Part shown: piece by piece, positions 13,810-24,109 of the stretch
Layout of the letters: the number at the start of each line of letters is the position of its first letter
Position numbering within the stretch: position 1 is the first letter of the stretch
Source: JBGSTR01 sp963707135
GTDB taxonomy: Bacteria > Pseudomonadota > Gammaproteobacteria > Chromatiales > Chromatiaceae
Direction: 5' to 3'
DNA length: 34,427 nucleotides
NCBI GenBank assembly: GCA_963707135.1
Contig: CAVPOY010000045.1
Span: forward strand, 1-34,427
Position numbers and translations under genes: made by a program
Notes under the pieces: generated by a model
The model's database searches: none
What the model saw: only the letters and a program-made list of their open reading frames with translations
Told to the model about the DNA's origin: nothing

Positions 13810-16800
13810 ATGCTTTACGTAACCCATAGCAACCGGCTGGAAATCCTCGCGGAGCATTTGACCGCGGCGGTCGCGGGCGCCCTTGAGGATCCCTTCGCGC
13901 CGGAATGCATCCTGGTTCCCAATCCAGGCATGGCTCGGTGGGTGGGTCAAGAGATCGCGAATCGCTCGGGGATCGCGGCGAACCTGGAGTTTCCGCTGCC
14001 GGCGGCCTTCTTCTGGCGCATGCTGGTCGCCTGGCTCCCCGACGCCCCCGCGCAGACCGCCTACCAAAAGGACGTGCTCGCCTGGCGCATCTTCCGGTTG
14101 CTGCCGGGGTTGTTGTCCGCCGCGGAATTCGCGCCGCTGGTCCGCTATCTGGACGCGGACCCCTCGGACCTGCGCCGTCTGCAGCTCTCCCGGCGCATCG
14201 CGGACCTGTTCGATCAGTACCTCATCTATCGGCAGGATGTCTGTCTGGCCTGGGAGGCGGGCGCCGAAGCGGCGGGTTGGCAGCCCATCTTGTGGCGCGC
14301 ACTGTCGGTGGAGGCCGGCTGCGCGCACCGCGCGCGACTGCTCGAGGAATTCAATCGCGCCATCGATGCCGGCGAGCCGCCCAAGGGACCCGTGCCCGAG
14401 CGCGTGAGCCTGTTCGGCCTGAGCGGGCTGGCGCCGGTCCAGATCCAGATGCTGGGCGCGTTGGCGAAGCAGACCGACGTATGCCTGTATTACCTCAACC
14501 CTTGCCGCGAGTACTGGGCGGACCTGGAGGATGACAGACGGCAGGCGAAGCGTCGCGCCGCCGCTCGGCGAGCGTCGCTGCCGGACCCGACGGGCCTGCT
14601 CGACGTCGGCAACCCGTTGCTCGCCGCCTTCGGGCACGCGGGTCAGATCTTCCTGGACCAGCTCCTGGAACTGGGCGGCACCGACACGGACGCGTTCGAC
14701 GATCCCGGCCGCGGGTGTCTGCTGCACCGGCTGCAGTCGGACATCCTCGACCTCGTCGACCCGCGCCGTGAGAACCCGGAACAGCGGCAGCCCGTTTCCG
14801 GCGAGGATTTCTCGATACAGGTCCACGGTGTCCACGGCCGCCAGCGAGAGATTCAGGCGCTTCACGACAGGCTGCTGGGGCTGTTTGTGAAGCTGCCGGG
14901 GCTCGAGCCGAGGGACATTATCGTCATGGCCCCGGATATCGGTGCCTATGCGCCCTATGTGGAAGCCGTCTTCGGCACGGTCCCGACCGCACAACGCATT
15001 CCCTGGGCCATCGCGGACCGGGGCGCCGGCGCCGAGCTGCCGATGCTCTCGGCCATCGAGCTCCTGCTGCGCCTTCCGCGCGGCCGCTTCGAGGCGACGA
15101 CGGTGCTCTCGCTGCTGCAGGTCCCCGCGCTGCGGCGCCGATTCGGGATCGACGACGAGGGCCTGGAGCGGATCGCCGTCTGGGTCCAGGAAAGCGGTAT
15201 CCGCTGGGGCCTGGACGAGGGCGACCGCTCGGGGCTCGATCTGCCGCCGGTGCGCGAGAACACCTGGGAGCTCGGTCTCGATAGGCTGTTTCTCGGCTAC
15301 GCGATGCCGGCCACCGGGGACCAGGATCTCTACGCGGGCATCCTGCCCTACGGGGATATCGAGGGCGCCGAGGTCGAGTATCTCGGGGCGCTGCAGGCGC
15401 TCGTCGAGACGCTGGGCAGTTGGCGCCAGCGGCTCGCCGAGCCTCGCCCGCCGGCCGCCTGGCTGAAGGCGATCAACGGCCTGGTCTCGGACTTCTTTGC
15501 GCCGGACGAGGACGAGTCGGAGGGACTGGCCGCGTTGCATTCGAGCCTGGACGCATTTCTCCGGCAATGCGAGGGCGCGGCGCTCGAAGACCCCTTGTCG
15601 CTGGACCTGATCGCCGACTGGGTGCAGCGCTCGCTCGGGGAGAGCACCGGGTTGCGACACTTCCTTTCCGGTCGCGTGACCTTCTGCAACATGGTGCCGA
15701 TGCGCAGCATCCCGTTTCGGGTCCTGTGCCTGATCGGCATGAACGGAAGCGACTTTCCCCGTTCGCAGCGGCCGACGTCCTTCGACCTGATCGCGCAGGC
15801 GCCGCGGCGCGGCGACCGCTCGCGGCGCCGCGACGACCGCTACCTGTTTCTCGAGGCCCTGCTGTCCGCGCGTGATGTCCTGCACATCAGCTGGGTGTCC
15901 AACGATGTCCGCGACAACAGTGAGCGCGTTCGATCGGTGGTTGTCGACGAGCTGCTTGATTACATTGCCAAGTCATACCGTCTGGACTCGGGCCAGAACC
16001 TCCCCGATCACCTGGTCGTGCACCACCCGCTGCAACCCTTCAGCCGCCGTTATTTCGACGGGGCCGACCCGCGCCTGGCGACCCATGCCGCCCGCTGGCT
16101 GAGGGCGGCGCGGGTCGTGCCTGCCGCGGAGGTCGCCCCGTTCGTGCCGGCGTCGCTGGACGAGGCCGACGAGGCCCTCTGCACCCTCGATGTGAGCGAT
16201 CTCATCGCCTTTTTCCGCGACCCGGCCGGGTACTTTCTGCGCCATCGCCTCGGCATTCGCCTGCCCCGCGGCGGGCTGCTGATCGAGGACGATGAGCCCT
16301 TCAGCGTCGATCGCCTTCAACGCTACTGGCTGCGCGATGCCCTGATTGCCGAGCGGGCGGCGGGCAGGACGCCCGAGGACAGTCTGAAACGGCTTCGAGC
16401 GGCGGGGGTGCTGCCCCATGGCGCCATCGGCGAGATCGTCGTCGGCGCTCAGAGCGGGGTCATAGACGGTATCCTGACGCGGCGCGCGCGGTACGAAGGC
16501 CTGCCCATTGAACCGGCGGAGATCGACCTGCGGATTGGGGCGTTCCGGCTCCAGGGCCGTTTGGACGGTCTCGCGGATACCGGTCTGGTGCTGTCGAGAC
16601 CGGCGGGGATCAAGTGCAAAGACCGGTTGACGGCCTGGATCCGGCACCTGCTGCTGTGCGCGCTCGCTCCCGATACGGTGCGGCGGCGCACCGTCTTTGT
16701 CGGCGAGGATGCAACCCTGGTGTTCCGGCCGGTCCAGGAGCCGCTGTCGGTCATCGAGGATCTGCTCGCGCTCCGTTGGCAGGGGCTCAGGGAGCCTGTC

Positions 16801-17037
16801 CCGTTCTTCCCCCAGAGCTCCTGGGCATGGTTTCAGAGCGGTGAGCTCGGGCCGCGGTTTCACGAGGCCTGGAGCGGGAACCGGTTTCAACGGGGCGACG
16901 GCGAGGACCCCGCGGTTCGTATGGCGTGGCGAGGCCGGGATCCCATCGGCAAAGAATTCATGCTCTGCGCCACCCGGGTGCTGGCCCCACTGGACAGACA
17001 CGGCGAGAGCAAGAAGCCCGGGGAGGAGTCCTCGTGA
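13810..17037 (+). CDS. recC: Exodeoxyribonuclease V gamma subunit
   Basis: 1075 residues, starting MLYVTHSNRLEILAEHLTAA; the early motif VPNPGMARWVGQEIANRSGI followed by NLEFPLPAAFFW is typical of RecC. Further RecC blocks include LYYLNPCREYWADLEDD, FSIQVHGVHGRQREIQALHD, LPRGRFEATTVLSLLQVPAL, GRVTFCNMVPMRSIPFRVLC and LIGMNGSDFPR. Slightly shorter than the E. coli protein, otherwise complete. RecC recognises Chi and forms a scaffold for RecB and RecD in double-strand break repair and degradation of foreign linear DNA. The ATG at 13810 has no obvious ribosome-binding site. The stop overlaps the recB GTG (GTGA), so the three genes form one operon in the order C-B-D. Confidence 0.95.
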   Translation: MLYVTHSNRLEILAEHLTAAVAGALEDPFAPECILVPNPGMARWVGQEIANRSGIAANLEFPLPAAFFWRMLVAWLPDAPAQTAYQKDVLAWRIFRLLPGLLSAAEFAPLVRYLDADPSDLRRLQLSRRIADLFDQYLIYRQDVCLAWEAGAEAAGWQPILWRALSVEAGCAHRARLLEEFNRAIDAGEPPKGPVPERVSLFGLSGLAPVQIQMLGALAKQTDVCLYYLNPCREYWADLEDDRRQAKRRAAARRASLPDPTGLLDVGNPLLAAFGHAGQIFLDQLLELGGTDTDAFDDPGRGCLLHRLQSDILDLVDPRRENPEQRQPVSGEDFSIQVHGVHGRQREIQALHDRLLGLFVKLPGLEPRDIIVMAPDIGAYAPYVEAVFGTVPTAQRIPWAIADRGAGAELPMLSAIELLLRLPRGRFEATTVLSLLQVPALRRRFGIDDEGLERIAVWVQESGIRWGLDEGDRSGLDLPPVRENTWELGLDRLFLGYAMPATGDQDLYAGILPYGDIEGAEVEYLGALQALVETLGSWRQRLAEPRPPAAWLKAINGLVSDFFAPDEDESEGLAALHSSLDAFLRQCEGAALEDPLSLDLIADWVQRSLGESTGLRHFLSGRVTFCNMVPMRSIPFRVLCLIGMNGSDFPRSQRPTSFDLIAQAPRRGDRSRRRDDRYLFLEALLSARDVLHISWVSNDVRDNSERVRSVVVDELLDYIAKSYRLDSGQNLPDHLVVHHPLQPFSRRYFDGADPRLATHAARWLRAARVVPAAEVAPFVPASLDEADEALCTLDVSDLIAFFRDPAGYFLRHRLGIRLPRGGLLIEDDEPFSVDRLQRYWLRDALIAERAAGRTPEDSLKRLRAAGVLPHGAIGEIVVGAQSGVIDGILTRRARYEGLPIEPAEIDLRIGAFRLQGRLDGLADTGLVLSRPAGIKCKDRLTAWIRHLLLCALAPDTVRRRTVFVGEDATLVFRPVQEPLSVIEDLLALRWQGLREPVPFFPQSSWAWFQSGELGPRFHEAWSGNRFQRGDGEDPAVRMAWRGRDPIGKEFMLCATRVLAPLDRHGESKKPGEESS

Positions 17038-20000
17038 CCCCGCTGGATCCACTGACAAGCCCCCTCGACGGACTGGTGCTGATCGAGGCCAGCGCGGGCA
17101 CCGGCAAGACCTACAGCATCACGACCCTCTACCTGCGCCTGTTGCTCGAGCGCGGGCTCGACGTCGACCGGATCCTGGTGGTGACCTTCACCGAGGCGGC
17201 CACCGAGGAGCTTCGAGGGCGCGTGCGCGAGCGCCTGGTCCTGGCACTGGACTGGCTTTCGCGAACCGACCGGCAGGGGTTGCGGGAAAAGGACCCGGTG
17301 ATGGCGGGGCTCCTCGGACGTATCCAGGATCCTGGGGCCGCGGTTGCCACCCTGAACGATCAGTTGGCGCGTATGGACGAGGCGGCAATCTTCACCATCC
17401 ACGGCTTCTGCCAACGGATGCTGCAGGACAATGCCTTCGATTCCGGCGCGCCGTTCGAGGCCGAATTCGTCACCGACGAGACCCTGATGCGGCACAGGGC
17501 CGCGTCCGACTTCTGGCGCCGCCGCGTGGCGGCCGCGCCGCTGGACGAGGCGGCCTGGATCCAGGCCCGATGGGACGGCCCGGAGCGCCCTGCTCGCGTG
17601 TCTCGGACCCACGCTGGCGATGGACGATCTTCGCGTTCTGCCCGAGATCGAGCCGGACGGGGTAAGCCTGATTCGGGATCGTCTGCGCGAGCTGATCGTT
17701 GAGATCCGCGCCGAATGGCGGAACAACGGTGGCCAGATCGCGGCGCTGCTCCGGACCTCCGGCGCGTTGAACCGGGGCATCTATAGGCCCGACGGTATCG
17801 ACCGGGCCATCGCCGGGGTCGAGGCGGTTGTCGATGCGGCAGGGTCTGCCGCCCGACCTGCCGGAGAAATTCGAGCTTCTTACGGCGGCAAAGCTCGAAA
17901 GCGCCACCAATAAGGGCTGTGCACCGCCGAGCGCCCGATTTTTCGATCTTTGCGGCGAATTCGCGGAGCTCTACGCCCGGTGGAGGGGCCCGCGCGAGGC
18001 CCTGCTGCTCACGGAGGCCCGCCGTTTTATGCGCGATGCACTGGAGCGCACCAAGCGGGAGGAGCGGGTGCTGTACTTCGACGACCTGCTGCGCCGGCTG
18101 GATCAGGCGCTGCAGGGGGAGGGCGGCGATGCCCTAGCCGAGTCGATCCGCAGGCGGTTCGCGGTGGCAATGATCGACGAGTTCCAGGATACCGACCCGC
18201 AGCAGTACCGCATCTTCCGGCGAGTCTTCGCGGGCGGCGACGATCGGGCACTGGTCTTCTGCGGCGACCCCAAGCAGGCGATCTATGCCTTCCGCGGGGC
18301 CGACGTCTTCACTTACATGGGCGCCAAGGCCGCAACGCCCGAGCCCGCCCGCTACACGCTGAAGGTCAACTGGCGCTCCGGCAGTCGGCTCATACGCGCG
18401 CTGAACAGCCTCTTCGGTCGCCCCTCCGCGCCCTTCGTCTTCGAGCCCGAAATCGGCTACGAGCCCATCGAGCCGAGCCCAGGGGCCGACGAAGAGCCGC
18501 TGCTCATCGACGGGACCGAGCCGACTCCGTTCCAGATCCGTATGCTGCGGGTGACGCCCGCGAATGAGCTCAAGAGCCCCAAGGGCTTCATCGGCGCCGA
18601 TGCGGCCCGCGACGAGGCGGCGACCTACTGCGCGGAGCGCGTCGCGGAGCTCCTGAACCTCGCCGGCGAGGGCCGGGTCGCGATCGGCGCGGAGCCGCTG
18701 AAGCCGGGCGATATCGCCCTGCTGGTGCGCTCGCGCTTCGAGGGGGAAAAGGTCCAGCAGGCCCTGCGCCGCCGCCGGGTCGCAAGCGTCGTCCTGAGCC
18801 AGGACTCGGTGCTGTCCAGCGAGGACGCCGAGGAGCTGGCGATCGTGCTCTCGGCGTTGGCGCGGCTGCATGACGAGCCGCTGGTGCGCGCGGCCCTGGG
18901 TACCGGTCTGTTGGGCCTCGACGCCGCGGCCCTGGAGGCCCTCGCCGCCGACGAGGCCGAATGGGAGAACCTGCTGGCGCGTCTCCAGTCCTATCGGGAC
19001 GGCTGGCTGGAGCGCGGCTTCATGGCCGGATTCCAGACACTGCTGGACGGCGAATCCATCCCTGAACGTCTGCTGGCCCGTCCCGACGGCGAACGTCGAC
19101 TGACCAATCTGCTTCAGCTCGGGGAGCTGCTGCAGGCGGCCTCCGCCGAGCGGGTGGGCATGGTGAGCCTCCTTGCCTGGCTCGAGGATCAACGCGCGGC
19201 GGAAGCAACGGGCGATGCGCGCCGCGTGCAGGACGATGCCCGACAGCTTCGCCTCGAAAGCGACGAGGGACTGGTCAAGGTCGTCACCATGCACAAGAGC
19301 AAGGGCCTGGAATACCCGATCGTGTTCGTGCCCTTTCCGTGGAGCAGTTACCAGGGCAGCAAGACGGACCCGGCGCTGTTTCACGACCGCGAGGACCTCT
19401 CCGCCTGCATCGACCTCGGGTCGGATCAGGTCGACCTCAACCGCGGCCTCACCCAGGTCGAGGCGCTCGCCGAACGGGTGCGGGTCTTTTACGTGGCCGT
19501 GACCCGGGCCGCCAAGCTCTGCGTGCTGTGCTGGGGCAAGGTCAACGCGGCGGAGGGCTCGGCACTCGCGTATCTGCTGCATCAGGATGCCGCCTCCACA
19601 CCGCGGGCACCCCGGAGCCGGATGCGGGGTCTCGATGAAGACGCGATCCGCGCGGACCTGGAAGCGCTTCAGGCCGCCGCTCCCGGGTGCATCGACATCG
19701 CGGACATAACGGGGCCGCGGCGCCTGGTCTGGCGTGGCGAGGAGATCGATCGCACGGGCTTCAGGTCCTTGCCGTTCGATGTCGTGCTCGAATCCGGTCC
19801 GCGCTGGCGGGTATCCAGTTATTCGAGCCTCGTCGCCGGCGGTGACGCGGAGCGCCCCGACCACGATCGCGCCGGGGTCGCCGCGCTTCCGCTGCTGATG
19901 CCGGAGCCGGTCGACGACAAGCCGGAAACCGACCCGGTGTTCGAGCTGGCGGCCGGCACCCAGGTCGGAGACTTCCTGCATCGCCTGCTCGAGACCATCG

Positions 20001-20689
20001 ACTTCCCGACGGCCGAGGGCCCGACGTTGGAGCGGCACATCGCCGATCTGCTGCTCAGTCACGGACCTGTCAGGGGCATTTCGGGCGACGCCGACACCGG
20101 CCAGCTACAGACCATCGCCAGCCTCGTGACCCGAGTCCTGGATACGTCGCTCGATGCCGAGGGGACGATCCGCCTGCGCGACGTCGAGCGGGGCCAGCGT
20201 CTCAGTGAGCTGGAGTTTCTCTTTCCGATCGGAGCACTCGCGCCGGGGCTTCTCGCCGGGGCCCTGGGCGAGCACCCGCGTTACGCCGACGCGGCCAGGG
20301 GCCTGACGTTCGCCGAGACGCGGGGTCTGATGCGGGGCTTCGTGGACCTCGTGTTCCGCCATCGGGGGCGTTTCTATATCGTCGACTACAAGTCCAACCG
20401 CCTCGGGCGCAGATTGCGCGACTACGGCAGGGAATCGATGGCCGAGGCGATCCAGCGGCATCGCTACGACTTGCAGTACCTGCTCTACACGGTGGCGCTG
20501 CACCGGTTCCTCGGCCGGCGCCTGGCCGGCTACGACTACGAGCAGCATTTCGGCGGGGTCTTTTATCTCTTCCTGCGGGGCATGCGACCCGAGACTGGGC
20601 CCGCCCACGGTGTCTGGGCCGACCGGCCGGAGTTGGCGCTGATCGAGACGCTGGACGCCCTTTTCGCCGGTGGCATGGGGGCGGTCTGA
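17034..20689 (+). pseudogene. recB: Exodeoxyribonuclease V beta subunit, two +1 frameshifts
   Basis: GTG start at 17034, after GGGAGGAG. Frame one holds Walker A ASAGTGKT (residues 19-26) and VVTFTEAATEELRGR. Near 17580 the frame must move +1 to read SALLACLGPTLAMDDLRVLP, and near 17832 again +1 to read MRQGLPPDLPEKFELLTAAK. From there the protein is continuous: DEFQDTDPQQYRIF, GDPKQAIYAFRGAD, TMHKSKGLEYPIVFVPF, FYVAVTRA, and the C-terminal nuclease motif GFVDLVFRHRG then FYIVDYKSN. Removing two bases gives 1217 residues, full RecB length. As all motifs survive, two inactivations this close seem less likely than sequence errors, but as written the gene is broken. It overlaps recD by one base. 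Confidence 0.9.
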
Positions 20690-22515
20690 TGCTCGCTTGG
20701 CTCAACCGGGCGGTCTCCGCCGACCTGCTGCGCCCCGTGGACGTCCAGTTCGCCCGACGAATGCTGGCGCTGTCCCCGACGGCGGATCCCTATCTGCTGT
20801 TGGCCGCGGCCCTGGTCAGCCATCGGGTGGGGCAGGGCGACGTCTGCCTGCCGCTCGATACCTGCGCGGAGCTGCCGCTGTTCCGCGAGCCATCCGTCGG
20901 GGATTCGATCCCGCCCCCGGATTCGCGGGCATGGGCCGATGCGCTGTTGAGCTCCGGGATCGTGGCCCGACCCGGCGAACGGGCGCCCCTGGTCCTGGAC
21001 GACGAGCGCCGGCTCTACCTCGCCAGATACTGGCACTTCGAGCAACGCCTCGCCGGACACCTGCTTGGCCGGGTTGGCGTTTGGCAGCAGGACGTCGATC
21101 GGGGCCTTCTACGGGCGGGCCTGGACCGCTTGTTCCCGCTCGCGGCCGGGACCAGGGAGACCGACTGGCAGCGGGTAGCGGCGGCGCTGGCGGTTCTCAG
21201 GCCCCTGTGCGTGATCTCCGGCGGGCCCGGGACCGGCAAGACCTTCACCGTTACCTCGATCCTGGCCCTGTTGGTGGAGCAGGCCGGAGATGGCTTGCCG
21301 CGCGTCGCGCTGGCCGCACCCACCGGCAAGGCCGCCGCCCGCCTGACCGAGTCGATCGCGAAGCAGAAGCAGACCCTGGACGTCGCGCCTGCCGTTCGCG
21401 CGGGGATCCCGGAGGAGGCGCTGACGTTGCACCGGCTGCTGGGGTTCCGGCCCGGCCGCGCAAATCCGCGTCATGGTCCGGAGGATCCGCTGCATCTGGA
21501 TGTGCTCGTGATCGACGAGGCGTCGATGGTGGACCTGCCCTTGATGGCCCGCGCGCTGGAGGCCCTGCCGCCGCACGCGCGGCTGATCCTGCTGGGCGAC
21601 CGGAATCAGCTCGCCTCCGTGGAGGCCGGGATGGTGATGGGCGACATCTGCGGCCGGGGTCGGCCGCTCGCGTTCGGCGCGGAGACGCGGGACGTGCTGA
21701 ACGCGCTCGATTGTGCGCCGCCGGCGGGCAAAGCCGATCCCGCGACGGTTTCGGGCGGGTTGGCCGATCATGTGGTCGAGCTGACGAAGACCTGGAGATT
21801 CGATGCCCAAGGCGGGATTCGGGCGCTGTCGGAGGCGGTGAACGCCGGGAGGGGGGAGGACGGCGTCGCCATCCTGCGGGACCCGGCTTGCCCCGAGGTG
21901 GAGCTGTTGGAGCAGAGCCCCGAGTGCCTGCGCGCCTATATCCGAAACACCCTGGTGCCCGCGTTCGGCGAGGTGACGGCGGCGCCCGATCCGCGAGCGG
22001 CATTGAGCGCCCTGGCCCGGATGCGGGTCCTGTGCGCCGTTCGCGAGGGCGTCTATGGCGTCGGCGCGGTCAATACCCTGATCGCGGAAGAGCTCGAGGC
22101 GGCCGGCCTCATCCGCCCGGACGGCCCGCTCTACGCGGGGCGTCCGGTGATGATCCGGGTCAATGACCACATCCAACGCCTCTACAACGGGGATGTCGGG
22201 TTGATCCTGCGCGACCCCGAGGCCGGCGGTGCGCCGCGGGTTTGGTTCGAAACGGCTGACGGAATGCGCCGGATCCTTCCAGCGAGGCTCCCGCCCCACG
22301 AGACCGTCTACGCGATGACGGTGCACAAGAGCCAGGGTTCCGAGTTCGACCATGTGGTGCTCGTCCTGCCCGAGGGCGAGAGCCGGGTCGTCACCCGGGA
22401 GTTGCTCTACACCGGGATAACCCGCGCCAGCAGGCGGGTGTCCGTCATGTCCCTGCCCGAAAGGTTCTGCGAGGCCTCGGCCCGCAATGTGCAGACGATC
22501 GACGGGCCTGCTTAG
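20689..22515 (+). CDS. recD: Exodeoxyribonuclease V alpha subunit (5'-3' helicase)
   Basis: 608 residues; the ATG shares a base with the recB stop (TGATG). Superfamily 1B helicase motifs are all visible: motif I ISGGPGTGKTFT near residue 175, motif Ia ALAAPTGKAAARL, motif II VIDEASMVDLPLM near 272, motif III LILLGDRNQLASVEAG, and motif V-VI MTVHKSQGSEFDHVVLVLP and LLYTGITRASRRV near 544 onward. The N-terminal RecD domain (LLLAAALVSHRVGQGDVCLP) is present. Length is the family norm. It supplies the fast helicase motor of RecBCD. Confidence 0.95.
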   Translation: MLAWLNRAVSADLLRPVDVQFARRMLALSPTADPYLLLAAALVSHRVGQGDVCLPLDTCAELPLFREPSVGDSIPPPDSRAWADALLSSGIVARPGERAPLVLDDERRLYLARYWHFEQRLAGHLLGRVGVWQQDVDRGLLRAGLDRLFPLAAGTRETDWQRVAAALAVLRPLCVISGGPGTGKTFTVTSILALLVEQAGDGLPRVALAAPTGKAAARLTESIAKQKQTLDVAPAVRAGIPEEALTLHRLLGFRPGRANPRHGPEDPLHLDVLVIDEASMVDLPLMARALEALPPHARLILLGDRNQLASVEAGMVMGDICGRGRPLAFGAETRDVLNALDCAPPAGKADPATVSGGLADHVVELTKTWRFDAQGGIRALSEAVNAGRGEDGVAILRDPACPEVELLEQSPECLRAYIRNTLVPAFGEVTAAPDPRAALSALARMRVLCAVREGVYGVGAVNTLIAEELEAAGLIRPDGPLYAGRPVMIRVNDHIQRLYNGDVGLILRDPEAGGAPRVWFETADGMRRILPARLPPHETVYAMTVHKSQGSEFDHVVLVLPEGESRVVTRELLYTGITRASRRVSVMSLPERFCEASARNVQTIDGPA

Positions 22516-22523
22516 CGCGCTTT

Positions 22524-22550
22524 GGAAGCGCTGATCCGTTCGGCGCTTCC
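22524..22550. repeat. 8-base perfect hairpin between recD and uvrY
   Basis: GGAAGCGC (22524-22531) and GCGCTTCC (22543-22550) with an 11-base loop, nine bases after the recD stop. There is no T-run downstream, so it is at best a weak or Rho-assisted terminator or an mRNA 3' end stabiliser. The rest of 22516-22727 shows no gene. Confidence 0.55.
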
Positions 22551-22727
22551 GGCGGTTCCTGGATGGCGAGCGGCTTCTGGCCAGGATGACCAATAATCCG
22601 CGTCTGGCGTCGGCGCAGAGCCGAGTGGGCGGGGCCGGTCGGCGCCGACGTAGGATTCTTCCGACAGGTTCCGTTTAGAATGACGCCCGAGCCACGCCGG
22701 GTTTTCGATCACCGCCGCGAGACCTCT

Positions 22728-23372
22728 ATGATCAGAGTACTTATCGTCGACGACCACGAACTGGTTCGTACCGGTATTCGCCGCATACTCGAGGAGCAGG
22801 ACCTTATCGAGGTGGTCGGGGAGGCGGCCAGCGGCGAGGACGCACTGAGGCTCGCGAAGAAGCTCTCCCCGGACATCGTGCTGATGGATCTCAGCATGCC
22901 CGGCGGGATGGGCGGCATCGAGGCGACGCGCCGGATCGGTCGGGCGGCTCCCGACACCCGGGTGATCGCGCTGACCATGCTCGATGAGGACCCGTTTCCG
23001 GCCCAGCTGCGCGAGGCCGGCGGTATGGGCTACCTGACCAAGGGCTGCCCGGCGGACGAGATGGTCAAGGCGCTGAGGGCGGTGGCGAGCGGACGCCGGT
23101 ATGTGGACTCGCGCATCGCCCAGGCGCATATGCTGGCGGATTGGGAGGGCGGCGGCGGCAACCCCTTCAAGGAGCTCTCGTCGCGGGAGATGCAGGTCGC
23201 CATGATGATCCTCGACGGCCAGCGCACCCAGGACATCTCCGAAACCCTGTCGTTGAGCCCCAAGACGGTCAGCACCTACCGCCAGCGGATCTACGACAAG
23301 CTCGGCGTGCGCACCGACGTGGATCTCACGCGCCTCGCGTACCGTCACGGCGTTATCCGGGACAAGGCCTGA
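22728..23372 (+). CDS. uvrY: NarL/FixJ-type response regulator UvrY/GacA
   Basis: 214 residues from ATG 22728 (MIRVLIVDDHELVRTGIRRI). The receiver domain has acidic pocket Asp8-Asp9, phosphorylation site Asp54 (VLMDLSMPGG), Thr83 and Lys105. The C-terminal LuxR helix-turn-helix reads LSSREMQVAMMILDGQ then LSLSPKTVSTYRQRIYDKLG. Length, motifs and its position two genes before uvrC and pgsA identify it as UvrY/GacA, the partner of a BarA/GacS sensor that switches on Csr/Rsm small RNAs. An upstream in-frame ATG at 22680 adds 16 residues unlike the family. Confidence 0.93.
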   Translation: MIRVLIVDDHELVRTGIRRILEEQDLIEVVGEAASGEDALRLAKKLSPDIVLMDLSMPGGMGGIEATRRIGRAAPDTRVIALTMLDEDPFPAQLREAGGMGYLTKGCPADEMVKALRAVASGRRYVDSRIAQAHMLADWEGGGGNPFKELSSREMQVAMMILDGQRTQDISETLSLSPKTVSTYRQRIYDKLGVRTDVDLTRLAYRHGVIRDKA

Positions 23373-23458
23373 CGGCGTCCGGTCGGCCCGCGCCGGCCGC
23401 ACGCGCTGCCCGGATGAGCCCGGACGGAATCCACAGGCCGCGAATCGCGAAGTCGTCC

Positions 23459-24109
23459 ATGCAACCCTCGTTCGATCCACTTTGTCGCCGCTGTTCCCGT
23501 CTGACCGCTCACCTGGCGGCGGTGCGCCGCGATCACCCCGCTTATCACGCCGCCCCGGTTGCCCCGTTCGGCGATCCGAGCGCCCGCCTGCTGGTCGTCG
23601 GTCTGGCCCCGGGGATGCACGGCGCCAACGCCACCGGCCGACCGTTCACCGGGGACTTCGCCGGCATTCTGCTCTACCGAACCCTGCACGGATTCGGCTT
23701 CAGCGATCGTCCGGAATCGCGCTCGCGCGACGACGGCCTAACGCTACGCGACTGCCGGATCACGAATGCCGTGAAATGTCTGCCGCCGGCGAACAAGCCG
23801 ACGACCGATGAGGTCCGCGGTTGCAACGGCTTCCTCGCGGCGGAGATCGAGAGCCTGACGCCTGGATCGGTCCTGGTCGCGCTGGGGCGAGTGGCCCATG
23901 GGGCGGTGCTCCGGGCGCTGGCCCTCCCCCAGTCCTCGCGGCCCTTCGCCCACGGCGCCGAGCACGTGCTACCCGGACGGCGGACGCTGATCGACTCCTA
24001 CCACTGCAGCCGGTACAACACCCAGACGCGCCGTCTGACCGAGGCCATGTTCCAGCAGGTTTTCGAGCGGGCATCGGCCCGGCTCGCGCAAGGCGATGAC
24101 CGCCCCTGA
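23459..24109 (+). CDS. Family 5 uracil-DNA glycosylase (UDGb)
   Basis: 216 residues from ATG 23459; ATG 23414 is an in-frame alternative. Motif 1 GLAPGMHGANATGRPFTGD (48-66) and motif 2 DSYHCSRYNTQTRRLT match the UDGb (type 5) group, which removes uracil and other deaminated bases and lacks the usual catalytic Asp/Asn in motif 1. Four cysteines (Cys9, Cys12, Cys107, Cys122) are placed as iron-sulphur ligands. The gene sits between uvrY and uvrC and overlaps uvrC by 14 bases, so it is translated with the nucleotide-excision-repair gene. In E. coli these two are directly adjacent, so the insertion is lineage-specific. Confidence 0.88.
   Translation: MQPSFDPLCRRCSRLTAHLAAVRRDHPAYHAAPVAPFGDPSARLLVVGLAPGMHGANATGRPFTGDFAGILLYRTLHGFGFSDRPESRSRDDGLTLRDCRITNAVKCLPPANKPTTDEVRGCNGFLAAEIESLTPGSVLVALGRVAHGAVLRALALPQSSRPFAHGAEHVLPGRRTLIDSYHCSRYNTQTRRLTEAMFQQVFERASARLAQGDDRP

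Noticed and set aside
13795..15885. Very long open frame (696 codons) on the minus strand opposite recC
   Set aside because: It is a shadow of recC in GC-rich DNA: no domain motifs, Arg/Gln-rich composition, and the opposite strand encodes an unmistakable RecC.
18134..20062. 642-codon minus-strand frame opposite recB
   Set aside because: Shadow of recB; no recognisable motifs.
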